Source: Brachypodium distachyon
Taxonomy: Eukaryota; Streptophyta; Magnoliopsida; Poales; Poaceae
DNA length: 64,000 bases
Direction of reading: 5' to 3'
NCBI RefSeq assembly: GCF_000005505.3
Contig: NC_016132.3
Location: 8,866,001 to 8,930,000 of the forward strand
The notes under the pieces were generated by a model, which saw nothing but the letters and a program-made list of their open reading frames with translations, did not search any database and had not been told where the DNA came from. Numbering within the stretch: position 1 is the stretch's first letter; every line of letters begins with the position of its first letter. Below are positions 45,521-57,000 of this stretch, one piece after another. A program made the translations under genes and the position numbers.

Positions 45521-45527
45521 GTTTATA
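45521..45527 (-). promoter_or_regulatory. Probable TATA box of the VQ gene
   Basis: The minus strand reads CTCTCTATAAACCCCCC, a TATAAA element 126 bp upstream of the VQ start codon, a normal distance for a plant TATA plus a short 5' UTR. Confidence 0.6.
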
Positions 45528-47492
45528 GAGAGGAGCGGGCGAACGGGAACCCGGATGGCGATGCAGGCACCGCCGCGGCGTGTCTCTCTGACGGGTGGGG
45601 CAGAGGCGCGGACTTGGGTGGCGAGAAACCGCGTCGCGGCGTGGGGCCCGAATGCAGCGGGCGCGGTGGACAGGAAGCCGTGGCCGTGTGATGCCGCCGT
45701 TGCCACGCCAGCTGTACTCCTCCCGCTTTCGCCACGTTGTCTCCTCTCTCCCGTTCACTGCTTCTTTCTTTCTTCTCCGGAAAGCCACGCCTTTTTCTCT
45801 CTCTTTTTTTTTGTCCTACCACTTCTCGTTTACAGAGGTCACCGGTGACCGTGCCATTCCAGTCGCGCTCTTCTTGCTGCACAAGCCAATGCTGCCTTGC
45901 TCGATCGGCTTGCCTTTCTGGATCCACTCGTGCTGGACAAGTTAACCCCACGAGTATAGCCAGCAAGAATCCATCTGCACATACGAGAAAGCATTCTTTC
46001 TCTTCTCACTTTGCAGTTTACGAGACTACTGCTTTCAAGCGTTAAAACGGGTTGGCCCGTTGGCCTGTCTGTGCCCCGCAGCTTTCACTGTGTCAACTTG
46101 CTTTGGTCGCTGGACTAAGGAATCAAATGTCTGTGTAAGTAGTAAGTGTAACTTTTGAAAATCGTCCATTTATTATGAAGCAATTTTGAAAGGATCAAAA
46201 TCGTCGACATTAATTTACTGTGTGAACTTGCTTTGAAACAAATTTGTATTACGACGTACTGACAAGTAGACATGGCGAGGATAGCCGAGAGTATATAGTT
46301 ACCGTACGAAATTTTCTAACCGGCCGTGTAGCGCGTACGGTAGGGTGAACAGCATTGATCATCGAGAACGTTTGCATGCATGGTGACGGCGACATGGCGG
46401 ATCCTGACACGGATGGACGCTACTCTCATCTCCATCTCCTCTCCTTGTCTGACTCTGTTTGTCTTCTGGCTCTAGCTACACCGGAAAATGCCCTCACAGA
46501 TCCTCCTGTTTGCTTCAACAGGAAGGAAGGAAGGAAAGAAAAGAGTCGTCGCCTCGTCCTTGGTGTCAAGCCGCGTTGTCAGAAGCCCGCCCGGTCCCAC
46601 GCACGAGGCCCGGGTCGGTGTCGGGCTGAGCTGGCTCCTTGCTTTGCTTCGTCCAGCGACCAAAAGGGATCCCATATATTCCATTCCCGTTATCCACAGC
46701 CCCAAGCGATCCCATCGATTGATAACGCGACGTGATCACATAATGTGTCTAACTAACACAGAAATGTTCAAGCTGCCGGTGAGCCGGTCTAGATTAGCAG
46801 ATTCCTCTCACTCGCAGAAGACTAGCTAATGGCTGGTATAGTAAGAAATTGGTGCGAGTAATTAAGTGATACGAATGCAGTACTGTACTACTAGTAATAA
46901 AATACGGATGACTCTACGAACATCTGGCCGTCCGGGCAGGTCAGATCTCAGGTACGGTACGTGTGTGGTCCACGGATAGACGACCTTGTTGCTACCTAGC
47001 TAGAAATCGGTTGGAGGACCGTGGTCCATGCATGTGGCGGTGTGGCCTGGACGGTGGGTTAACGCCCATGCATGTTGACCCTCCAAGTCAAAGATGCGCT
47101 GCACATCTCTTCTGTACGATAGCGGCGGCATGCGACCCAACAGAAATATACTGGAATATCATTATTTTATTCCTTGGGGTAGAAGAGTGACAACTGACAC
47201 TAGTAGTTCTGGCGTACGTAGCTACATTGATTAGCTTAATTTAAGCAGGGCATGGGGCGGGCTATGGCTAACCTAGAGCGCAGATGGGCCGTCGTTGACG
47301 TTGATTTTTAAAGGCTCACGTGATGCTGCAACGACGGCGATCTCACCGCCAACGACTCGGGTCACGCTTGCGTCAGCGTGACGTCTCCCCCACAGCGCGA
47401 AGCAGAAACGGAGCGGCCAGAGATCGGCTCGATCGGGCTGATGCTGATCACAGACCCGCAGCTAGGTTCATGAGGAGTTGAGGACAAGGAAG
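45528..47492. other. Intergenic between VQ gene and retrotransposon
   Basis: No recognisable gene. The region 47270-47490 is GC-rich (CACGACGTC-type words, CGCTTGCGTCAGCGTGACG palindromic stretch at about 47365-47385) and may have been a promoter or first exon before the retrotransposon inserted at 47493. No frame there matches a known family. Confidence 0.4.
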
Positions 47493-47497
47493 GGCGC
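47493..47497. repeat. Target-site duplication GGCGC (left)
   Basis: GGCGC lies directly before the 5' LTR and matches 52921-52925 directly after the 3' LTR. Confidence 0.92.
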
Positions 47498-47797
47498 TGT
47501 CACGACGTCCACAGTCACCAGCGCCAACTCAAGAGAACCAGGCCCAGCTCAGGAGGAGCAACGGCGTCAAGAAGCCCATGATCCGCGACTAAGGCCCGTA
47601 CCAGCTGCATGACGATCATCTATTTGTAACTGGCATCGTCTTTCAGGAGAAGGCGTCTCAGATCTGAACTCTAAACACTTGCGTGTTCTTCTGTAATCCC
47701 CTCTTCCTCCCTTCAAGTTCGTCCTTCCTCTGTACGAACTGAGATTCGGAACTGATTAGTGTCTAGTGTGGAGTTAGATAATGTCATTCGCGTGACA
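47498..47797 (+). repeat. 5' LTR (300 bp)
   Basis: It begins TGTCACGACGTCCACAGTCA and ends ATTCGCGTGACA. Relative to the 3' LTR it lacks an 8-bp stretch near position 26 and carries an extra 11-12 bp (CCCTCTTCCTCC region). Confidence 0.93.
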
Positions 47798-47800
47798 TTT

Positions 47801-47814
47801 TGGTATCAGACCCA
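47801..47814 (+). promoter_or_regulatory. Primer-binding site, initiator Met tRNA type
   Basis: TGGTATCAGACCCA follows the 5' LTR after three T. It is complementary to the 3' end of plant initiator methionine tRNA, the standard primer for plant Ty3/gypsy and Copia elements. Confidence 0.85.
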
Positions 47815-48005
47815 CTTCTATCCCGTGCGAATTTTTTCCCCAATTCGTCCTGTATTTGGTGTGCGATTTGTAAAATTCCTGGCAAAAGGTGTTGATTCTC
47901 GTCTGAGAACCGATGCAAAATGCTTCGGTGTACCTGCGCTTAGGTTGAATTGCCCCGAAAAGGACGAACACGGCGAAATCCAGCAAACCTACGTTGACCG
48001 CAAGA

Positions 48006-51000
48006 ATGACGGCCGCCGAGCTCACCATCCAGGAGCTCCAACATCTGCTCGCCTCCACGGCGACCATCGGCAAGGACAACGCTCTGGTGACGGCACACCA
48101 ATCGAAGCAGATCGACCTCTTGATGGAGAAGATCGACTCCGTCCTTCAGAACCACACCACCATCCTGTCCGAGCATCGGCAATCAGCATCGACTGTTACC
48201 CGGCTCATGAACTCCACTAATGACCTCCATGACCAGCTCTCGGTGCTCACTTGCCGCATCGACATGCTCGAGGCTCATCCCCACTCGACAACTTCTCATG
48301 CTGGTGAGGACCAGCGGGCCAATGGCCACGGCGGCGACAAACAGACCCAGGGGCCTACCTCTCGAACCACTCGTGTTCTAGGGATGCCCCTGGACCAAGG
48401 TGAGCGTGCGAATGGCCCCTCTACTGCTCAATTTGCTTTTCATGAGGATACTACTGATAGAGGCGAGAGTTCTCACATGGGTGGCCGTTTTGGGCATGGC
48501 AAGATGCCGCGTACTGATTTTCCTAGATTTGACGGCGAGGATCCTAAATGGTGGAAAGAATGCTGTGAAAAATACTTTCAGATGTTTTTAGTTCCTCATG
48601 CTAATTGGTCAAATTATGCTACATTACATTTCCATGGTCTAGCTAAGTCCTGGTTACAGAGTCATGAGGCATTGCATAGATTAGACACTTGGTCTGATTT
48701 GGTTTTAGCTGTGTTTGCCAAATTTGATAAAAATAAATATGAACAGCAATTGGAGAAGCTGCTTAAACTCAAGCAATTCAGCACTGTTCAGGATTATCAT
48801 GTTCAGTTTCAGGAATTGATGCATAAAGTTTTAGTTCACAATCCTGGTTATGATGAAACATTTTTAGTCAATCGTGTCTAACACTAGAATAGCTGTCAGA
48901 CTTCACACTCCTAGAACAATTGATACTGTAGTGTGTTTGGCCCTTGTTCAGGAGGAAGAACTGGAAATTACTGAAGCGCAAGCCCTATTATAAGGCTGAT
49001 TCCAAGGATTATCACAAACCATTTCAGAAATCCTCTGATGCTATTCTTAGTACACCTGAACCTGACAAGCTCAAGGAGGTCTCCTTTGCTGATAAGTATG
49101 AATCCCTACATGCTATGCGGCGTGCTAAAGGGCTGTGTTTCAAATGTGGCGATAAGTTCAGTCCAGGTCACAAGTGTGCTGATAAAATCTCCTTACATGT
49201 GTTGGATGAATTACTGGATACATTACAGTTGCCTGGTACTTCTGCTTCCACTCCACTTACTGCTAGTGACTCAGAATCTGACACTGACCTCATGAGTATT
49301 TCTGAAGATGCCATTCAAGGTACATCCAAAAGGAAAACCATCAAGCTGCAAGGGTTAGTGGGCAAACAATCTGTGCTAGTTCTTATTGACTCTGGCAGCT
49401 CCCACAACTACATTAGTGATCAGCTTGTCCTGGCCCTGAATTTAGTGACTTCCCCAGTTCAAGCTACTTCTGTTCATTTGGCAGATGGGAAGCCCATGCA
49501 GAGTAACAAAATTGTGAACAATCTCATGTGGTGGACCCAAGGACACACTTTCACCACCTCTATGAGAGTCTTATCTCTGGGCTGTTATGATATCATTTTG
49601 GGCATGGATTGGCTTTCCGACTGTAGCCCAATGTTTGTGAACTGGAAAACCAAAAAGTTGAGATTCACACATCAAGGCAAACGCATCACACTCAGGGGGT
49701 TAAAGAATACAGTGTCCACCTGTGTTTCAATCACTGCAACCAACCTCAACAAGATGATCACAAAAGGACAAGTGGAACAGGTTGTTCATCTCTGTCCAAT
49801 TACTTCAGAACAGCAAACACCTGATGATGCTGACATTCCCACTGAAGTACAAGCACTCTTGACACAGCATGTCACTCTCTTTGCTGAACCAGCCAGTTTA
49901 CCACCATCCAGGCCTTATGACCATACCATTCCATTGCTTTCAGGTGCCCAACCTGTGAACATACGACCTTACAGAATTTCTCCTCAACTAAAAGATGAGC
50001 TGGAAACACAAGTTCATGAAATGCTCACAAAAGGTTTCATTCAGACCAGCACTAGTCCCTTCTCCTCTCCAGTGTTGTTAGTCAAGAAGAAGGAAGGTAC
50101 ATGGAGATTTTGTGTGGATTACAGACAAGTCAATGCTATCACAGTGAAGAATAAGTGTCCTATGCCAGTTGTGGAAGAACTGCTAGATGAATTAGCTGGT
50201 TCCCAATGGTTCACCAAGCTTGACCTTCGTACTGGTTATCACCAGATTAGAATGGCCCCTGGGGGAGAATCTAAAACAGCTTTCAAAACTCATAATGGAC
50301 ATTCTGAATTCAGGGTTATGCCCTTTGGACTGACTAGTGCTCCAGCCACATTTCAGGCAGTCATGAACACTATTTTTCAACCTATACTAAGGAAATTTGT
50401 CTTGGTTTTTGTGGACGACATTCTGATATACAGTAGAACCTTACAGGACCATCTGATTCACTTGCAACAAGTGTTCGATATCTTGCAAAAAACTAACTTC
50501 TTTGTCAAGTACTCCAAGTGTTCCTTTGCTCAACAGCAGTTGGAATATCTTGGCCACATCAATGGCATTCATGGTGTTGCCACTGACAACAAAAAGATTG
50601 AAGCTGTGTGTACTTGGCCAGTACCCACTAATGTTAAACAGGTCAGAGCCTTTTTAGGCTTAGCAGGGTACTACAGATGATTCATCAGGAATTATGGTGT
50701 CATTAGTCGCCCAATGACTGATTTACTAAAAAAGGGCACTGTATTTTCTTGGACAAGTTTGGTGCAACAATCATTTGATGCCATTAAGACTGCTCTCGTT
50801 AATGCCCCTGTTCTCCATTTACCTGATTTTTCCAAGCAATTCACAGTGGAGACTGATGCTTGTCACAATGGTATTGGAGCTGTTTTGATGCAAGAAGGCC
50901 ACCTAATTGCATTCCTCAGCAAAGCTCTTGGCCCTCAATCTCAAGGGATGTCTACATATGAGAAAGAGTGTATGGTTATGTTGATGGCTATCAAGAAATG

Positions 51001-52653
51001 GAGACCATATTTGCAACATCAAGAATTTGTCATCAAGATAGATCATCAGAGTTTGGCCCACTTATCTGATCAAAAACTTACCACTCCAATTCAGCAAAAG
51101 GCATTCATTACCTTACTAGGCTTACAATACAAGAAAGGTTCTACTAATCAAGCTGCAGATGCTTTAAGTCGCTATTTCGAGATTGTGGAGAGTAATGACA
51201 TATCCACCTGTGTTCCTAAATGGAAGGCCCAGTTGATTACTGGCTATGCTGATGATCCTCAGGCTCAGCAACTCATTACCTCCTTAGTTGTCCAATAAAA
51301 TTCTGCAGGCTCTTATACATTACAAGATGGCTTGTTGAGATAAAAAAAAACAGAATCTATGTTGGTGCCAATCCAACTGCTCAACAACATATCCTACAAG
51401 CTTTACATTTTGGAGGCATTGGAGGGCATTCAGGCTCCACTGCTACTTACCATCGAATTAAAGCCTTATTTGCTTGGCCTAACATGAAACAGTGTGTGGA
51501 AGAAGAGTATGTGAAACATTGCACTGTATGTCAGCAAGCAAAGGTGGACCACGCTAAACTGCCAGGGTTGTTACACCCATTGCCCATTCCAAACCAAACT
51601 TGATCCATCATCAGTATGGATTTTATTGAAGGTTTACCCTTGGCTCATGGATTCAACTCTATTCTGGTGGTCATTGACAAGTTTAGTAAGTATGGTCATT
51701 TCATTCCACCGCGCCATCCTTATACTGCTCAACATATTGCCCAATTGTTTGTGGATAATGTTTATAAACTTCATGGTCTTCCTGAGGTTATTATCTCTGA
51801 TCGAGACAAGGTGTTTACGAGTCATTTTTGGCAGCATTTGTTCAAATTGACTGACACCACCCTGAATATGAGCAGTGCCCGACACCCTGAAACTGATGGA
51901 CAGACTGAGCGGCTAAACCAGTGCTTGGAAACTTATTTACGATGTTTTGTCCACTCCTGTCCTACCAAATGGCACCACTGGATACCCCTAGCTGAATTCT
52001 GGTACAATACATCTTACCATTCTGCACTACGCACCACACCGTTCATGGTCTTATATGGTCATCCTCCACGACAACTGGGTATTACTGCTGCATCTGCCAC
52101 GAGTGTTTCAAAATTGGATGTCTGGCTGCAAGAACGTGCCAATATGAACATTGTCATTCAGAATCATCTATTACGGGCGCAGCAACGCATGAAACTTCAA
52201 GTTGATAAGGGCAGACTGGAACGTGAATACGCTGTTGGTGATCAGGTTTACCTGAAATTGCAGCCTTATGTGCAGATGACCGTCGCTCATCGTACCAATC
52301 AAAATCTCTCCTTCAAATACTTTGGGCCATTTCGCATTGTGCAACGCATTGGCAAAGTGGCATACAAATTGCTTCTTCCAGCTGGTAGCAAGATACACCC
52401 TGTGGTGCATGTCTCAGTTCTGAAACGTGCCATTGCCCCTGATACTGAGGTATGTTCTGACCTACCAGATATTTGCATGGACACTGACCATGTTGCCATT
52501 CCAGAGGCAGTCTTGTCTCGTCGATTGATCAAGCTCGGGGCTGGTACTCTCTCGCAAGTATTGGTCAAATGGCATGACTTCTTCGACGGCCTGGGGGCAA
52601 ACCGCTGCTACAGGGGGAGGCCATGTCACGACATCCACAGTCACCAGCGTTGA
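48006..52653 (+). pseudogene. Retrotransposon gag-pol region, multiply interrupted
   Basis: Gag begins at ATG 48006 and runs to a stop at 48879-48881. Coding resumes after frame changes between 48881 and about 48990. Landmarks: CCHC knuckle CFKCGDKFSPGHKC (about 49138); protease VLIDSGSSHNYIS (about 49377); reverse transcriptase with WFTKLDLRTGYHQIRM and the catalytic FVDDILIYS (about 50410); RNase H VETDACHNGIGAVLM (about 50847); integrase zinc region with HCTVCQQAK (about 51520) and core MDFIEGLP, then ISDRDKVFTS (about 51615-51830). Lesions after gag: TGA at 50678 (from an Arg codon by CpG decay), TAA at 51296, TAA plus a frame change in an A run at 51334-51350, and TGA at 51601. The C-terminal chromodomain appears cut short (KWHDFFDG, then unrelated codons). 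Confidence 0.9.
52611..52623 (+). promoter_or_regulatory. Polypurine tract
   Basis: AGGGGGAGGCCA lies directly upstream of the 3' LTR, the normal position for plus-strand priming. Two pyrimidines at its end are a slight degeneration. Confidence 0.75.
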
Positions 52654-52920
52654 TGGGCCAACTCAAGAGAACCAGGCCCAACCCAGGAGGAGCAACCGCG
52701 TCAAGAAGCCCAGGATCCGCGACTAAGGCCCGTACCAGCTGCATGACGGTCATCTATTTGTAGCTGGCATCGTCTTCCGGAAGAAGGCATGTTAGATCTG
52801 AACTCTAAAAACTTGTGTGTTCTTCTGTACTCCCTTCAAGTTCGTCCTTCCTTTGTACGAACTAAGATTCGGAACTGATTACTGTCTAGTGTGGAACTAG
52901 AGAATGTCGTTCGCGTGACA
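52624..52920 (+). repeat. 3' LTR (297 bp)
   Basis: It begins TGTCACGACATCCACAGTCA and ends GTTCGCGTGACA, and aligns along its whole length with the 5' LTR. It is followed by GGCGC. Confidence 0.93.
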
Positions 52921-52925
52921 GGCGC
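52921..52925. repeat. Target-site duplication GGCGC (right)
   Basis: Identical to 47493-47497. An intact duplication shows that neither end has been deleted or recombined with another copy. Confidence 0.92.
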
Positions 52926-54020
52926 ATATTCAATTGGGTCGATGAAGCCTGGATGATGTGTGCATTTGCGCATCTAATTGAACGATCCGTAATACCTTGC
53001 TCGTATACCCAGCTCTCGTTTACGTCGTCGAAAATTATTGGGCTTGTTTTGCCTGCTGAAACGCCACAGTACTCCTGTCGAGGCTTCGTTTGGCTTCGAT
53101 CACTTTATAAACCACCCTTCAACTCGCATCACAATAATGCACATGCAGTTGCTTGATAGGATGAGCTTATTATTACTGTTCTTGGCAAACTGGCATCGCC
53201 AGTAGACGCCCAAATATACCAATGAGAAGTGGAACAAAAATTTGACCACATGAAAGAGCTAGCTATCCATATATACAATAGCCAGAATTCCCTATAAAGT
53301 GGGATATGAGTAAGAAATATACATAAAAAGTGAATCAGCAACAATCTGATAATCGGATGCATAGGATAACGCAATCCAAGTGCAAGCTTGAAGCCCCTCA
53401 AACAGATTAGTACTCTACACAGAACCAAGTGAAAAATATTGGTGAGCACGACATCCACCTGCGTAAAACCACCAAAATAGAACATTGACATAGACAAAAC
53501 AAAATAGCTTGATCTGCAGAAACGAAGTTAAAAGATGGATACTGATGTACACGGGATAAAGTATGGACATTGATGTACATGGGGGCAAAACTTCCCCTTT
53601 CTCCCAGACTATCATTTTCACCTATTAGCAAAGCCACAGCGGCCATTTACAACATCACCTTCTAACTCTTAACCAATGAATTAGGCAAGTGATGGCCATT
53701 GTCCCCCTAACACTTTGGGGAAACGGCAGGTCACAATGAATGTTGTTGTACGAACAAAGAGATGCATAGAAAAAGACAAATCAATTCCCACCATTCACTA
53801 TTCTGATAAGAACGGCCAGCTAATAGATCTACAAATTACAATTGGTTTTCGCCACATCATGCACTGACAGAACCCTTCATCTTTCAGCAATGCGAGCCAG
53901 ACTGGGTTCTTGATCTCAAGTACTTTTTCCCAACAAAAGGTGATTCCTAAGATGGAAAATAAGCTGGGTATTTACAGCAAAGAAGCACCACCAAAATTGA
54001 CAGCTCATACTGAACGGCTG
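52926..54020. other. Intergenic and 3' UTR of the exportin-like gene
   Basis: No gene is supported. ORFs on the minus strand at 53129-53646 have no family features. Positions nearest 54020 are presumably the 3' UTR of the minus-strand exportin-like gene. Confidence 0.45.
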
Positions 54021-57000
54021 TTACTTCATTCGGATATCATGTCTGAATGTTGTAAGATTTTGAGTGAATCTGTCTCTGTTCTTTGATTCCAAGCTCCTTG
54101 TGACATCGGTCATGAGTTTCTCAAAGCATTGAGAGAAGCGCTGTTGCTGGTCTACAGGCTGCAGAAACATGTGCATTAGCTCTTCTGGTCAATAGTCCAT
54201 TCAGCTTGCTACAGTTACTAGCACAATACCCATGCATCGTTACGGACTAAAAAAAACGTTTAAAGAAAGTGTTGTACCATTATCTGCTGTCTTAAATTAT
54301 ATAATCCATATTCGTTTTTATCTTGATGTGCCAAATTAACAAGTGATGCAAAAAAAGTGATGCAGTCTGGAGGTGACGGCCAGTTGAATCTTTTATAGGA
54401 CTAAAGATATATAAAAAAGAAAAAAGTTGAAAGGCTTCAACCAGTCTAAAACTTCGTTGTAACTATCCCAGCATAACTCTAGTGAGACTGATGTGGTTCA
54501 AAATTAAAGAATGAAGCATGTTAGTGAAACAAATAATAATTCACCCAGTATCTTCTTTCATTTTTACATTTACTAGTTGAACATAACAGTAGCTAATTCT
54601 AATATCAATATACAATTAAGAGGTTATCAAAAGATTATTCAATTTTCTCACAAGAACATGACCTAGAATCAACAACACCAAATACATATGCTCTTTCCCC
54701 ACCTACTTGATTTCTTTTTAGAACATGCAAAATCGAGATGTCACAATGTAACTTCAATAGACTAGTTGCAGCCTCTAGCACTTCCATTTTCTAATAAACA
54801 TTACTGTTATGCTACAGATATCAAACATTCAATATTTCATCTTCTAGCAAAAAGTTCCCACAAGAACTATTTTTTAGGAGTGATGCCAAAGGAACCACTT
54901 TAAATAAGTTAACTGATCCCACAAATTGACTATCAAGCAGACATTATTCAAAGCTCGCCAATATCTGCAAAATGTATTGCAATCTCTGGTGCAATCAAAC
55001 CTGGCATTTTTTTATTATATCAGAAACAATCTTTTTTTTTTTGCGGCACCAACTCATGTACTCCACTCCTTATTCCATACACATCATAATAACAGGAAAC
55101 ACTAGAGATGTAATTGCTCACATGTACCACATAGTATTTGGTAAAGTGTAAGCTGATGATACCAAAGAGTCACCCAAAACTGGATACACACCATGATGGT
55201 GGTATAAATGAAACTCAAATACAGTTTTCCCTGTACACTTTTAAGCAACATTTCACAAATGATGAAAGTATGCTATGTCTTAAAACTGCAGTTCCCATTA
55301 TAGGATTACAGTAGTTTGGTGAGCGATTTTGTGAAAGCTTGCATATTAAAAGTACAGTTGTGTCATACATGCTAAGGTGGTTTTGTGATAATTTTGAAAA
55401 ATAAATTGATTTACTCAAGGAAGTTATACCCCCGCCTTAAAATAAAAAGGTTTAACCACTGACGACGAGATAGAAAGTTCAACAGGTGGATAAAAACAAA
55501 ATGAGAGGAAAGGAAGGAATGTGTATTTGAACTTAGAGCAAAAGAGCATCCTAACCTGTGACGCTAATATCTGTGCTCTCAGATCACTAAACATCTGCAC
55601 ATACACGCAAATAAATAAATTACAACGACATAAAATCGGAAGAGTAAAAGAGAAAACGGAAACTTGGTTAATGATGACAGCAAGAAAAGTAAGATAGGCA
55701 CCTGCTCACTGATCAATATCAAACTCAGTATTGGTCTACTAAGACTCCACTGATTACCCACATCCTCTAAGATAATGATTTCAAAAAGTGTCTTCAATAT
55801 CTGTTGCAGAAACAATGTTATTATTACATAGTAACCTTTCAGAACATGGTAGAAGGTTAGCATCACAAACCTGAGGAAACAAATTGGGCAACTCTCCAAT
55901 ATGCCGAGCAAGATTCAGTGCAGCTTGTGATGGAGGATTATCACCAGATGTAATATTGTTAAAATAGAAAGCTGCCAAGCTATCAATGGCAGAAGCGCAC
56001 TGCCAAAAGAAAACAACAGAATACAGATTAGCCCAACCTGCAGGTACTGCAGGAAAAGAAAGGATTCCCAGAATTCATTATTCTAACAAGACATGTAACA
56101 GAGAAGCTTCGTTGCAACAAAAAATAAACTACTCCCTCCGATCCATATTAAGTGTATCAAATTTTGTACTAATTTAGTACAAAGTTGTACTAAATCTGAG
56201 ACACTTATTATGGATTGGAGGGAATAGCTTCAGGCAAACACATAAAAGACACCAGAACTTAATTATTATTTTGGTGCAGGAAATAACTATGTTGAAAGAA
56301 AGTCACCCCCACAGGACACCATAGCTTAAACACCGATCCGTCACAATTGTCACTTTGTTACAGTAACATTTTTAAGTGGTCAAAAAGATCCATAGTAGCA
56401 TACCTGTGTTGATATCCCCGTATCAAATCCTTTTAAGCCAGATTCAAGCGAGTTGACAATATGCACAAATGTGCTTGTATCCAAATTGAGAACAGAGCGG
56501 ATTGTGATATTGTTGTTGAACAGAACTTCCATATATCCATAGTATGCTTTTGATAACTGAAACAAAACAATTACATTATTCTGAATGATTCTGCAGACCA
56601 AATTTAAAACAGTTCAAGCACATATGTGCAGCTGAACAGAAAGTTGTGTGGGTTGTCACAATATGTGAATATGCTCGCATATGGCCAAGCAAGTTGAACA
56701 TATTGCTGATGGTTTAATCTGAACAAACGAGTCCACACTACAAAGGATACTGCTTAACATTTAGAGTTGACCTATGATAACCAGAACATAATAAAAATAC
56801 AATGGAACTACAAACAAGGGGTATTTCTGACCATCTAGACTCGTATTTTTCTATATATCTTTGATAGACAAGTAGAATTCTAGGGATTAGAATATAAGTT
56901 AGGTTGTTCTAAATCCCTAGATTTGTAAGGCAAAAAATATTGCAGCGTCGAAGATTCCAGAAACTGCCTTGTGGAAAGATTCTGGGCGCCACTGTATTCC

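Larger units (their letters stand above)
47498..52920 (+). mobile_element. Ty3/gypsy LTR retrotransposon, complete but inactive
   Basis: A 5,423-bp element bounded by LTRs that start TGTCACGAC and end GCGTGACA. It has a 5-bp target duplication, a primer-binding site after the 5' LTR and a purine tract before the 3' LTR. Internal order is gag, protease, reverse transcriptase, RNase H and integrase, which places it in the Ty3/gypsy superfamily. The order, gag knuckle type and integrase-end sequence suggest a plant chromovirus. At least five disabling lesions break the coding frame, so it cannot move on its own. I counted by eye roughly 22 substitutions over about 287 aligned LTR positions (near 8%), which points to an insertion a few million years old if a usual grass LTR rate applies. 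Confidence 0.95.

Noticed and set aside
47350..47497. Extension of the retrotransposon left of 47498
   Set aside because: Sequence left of the GGCGC duplication has no counterpart right of the 3' LTR, so it is flanking host DNA.
53129..53646. Minus-strand ORFs near 53.1-53.6 kb
   Set aside because: They are hydrophobic, AT-rich frames without splice continuity to the exportin exons and lie beyond its stop codon.
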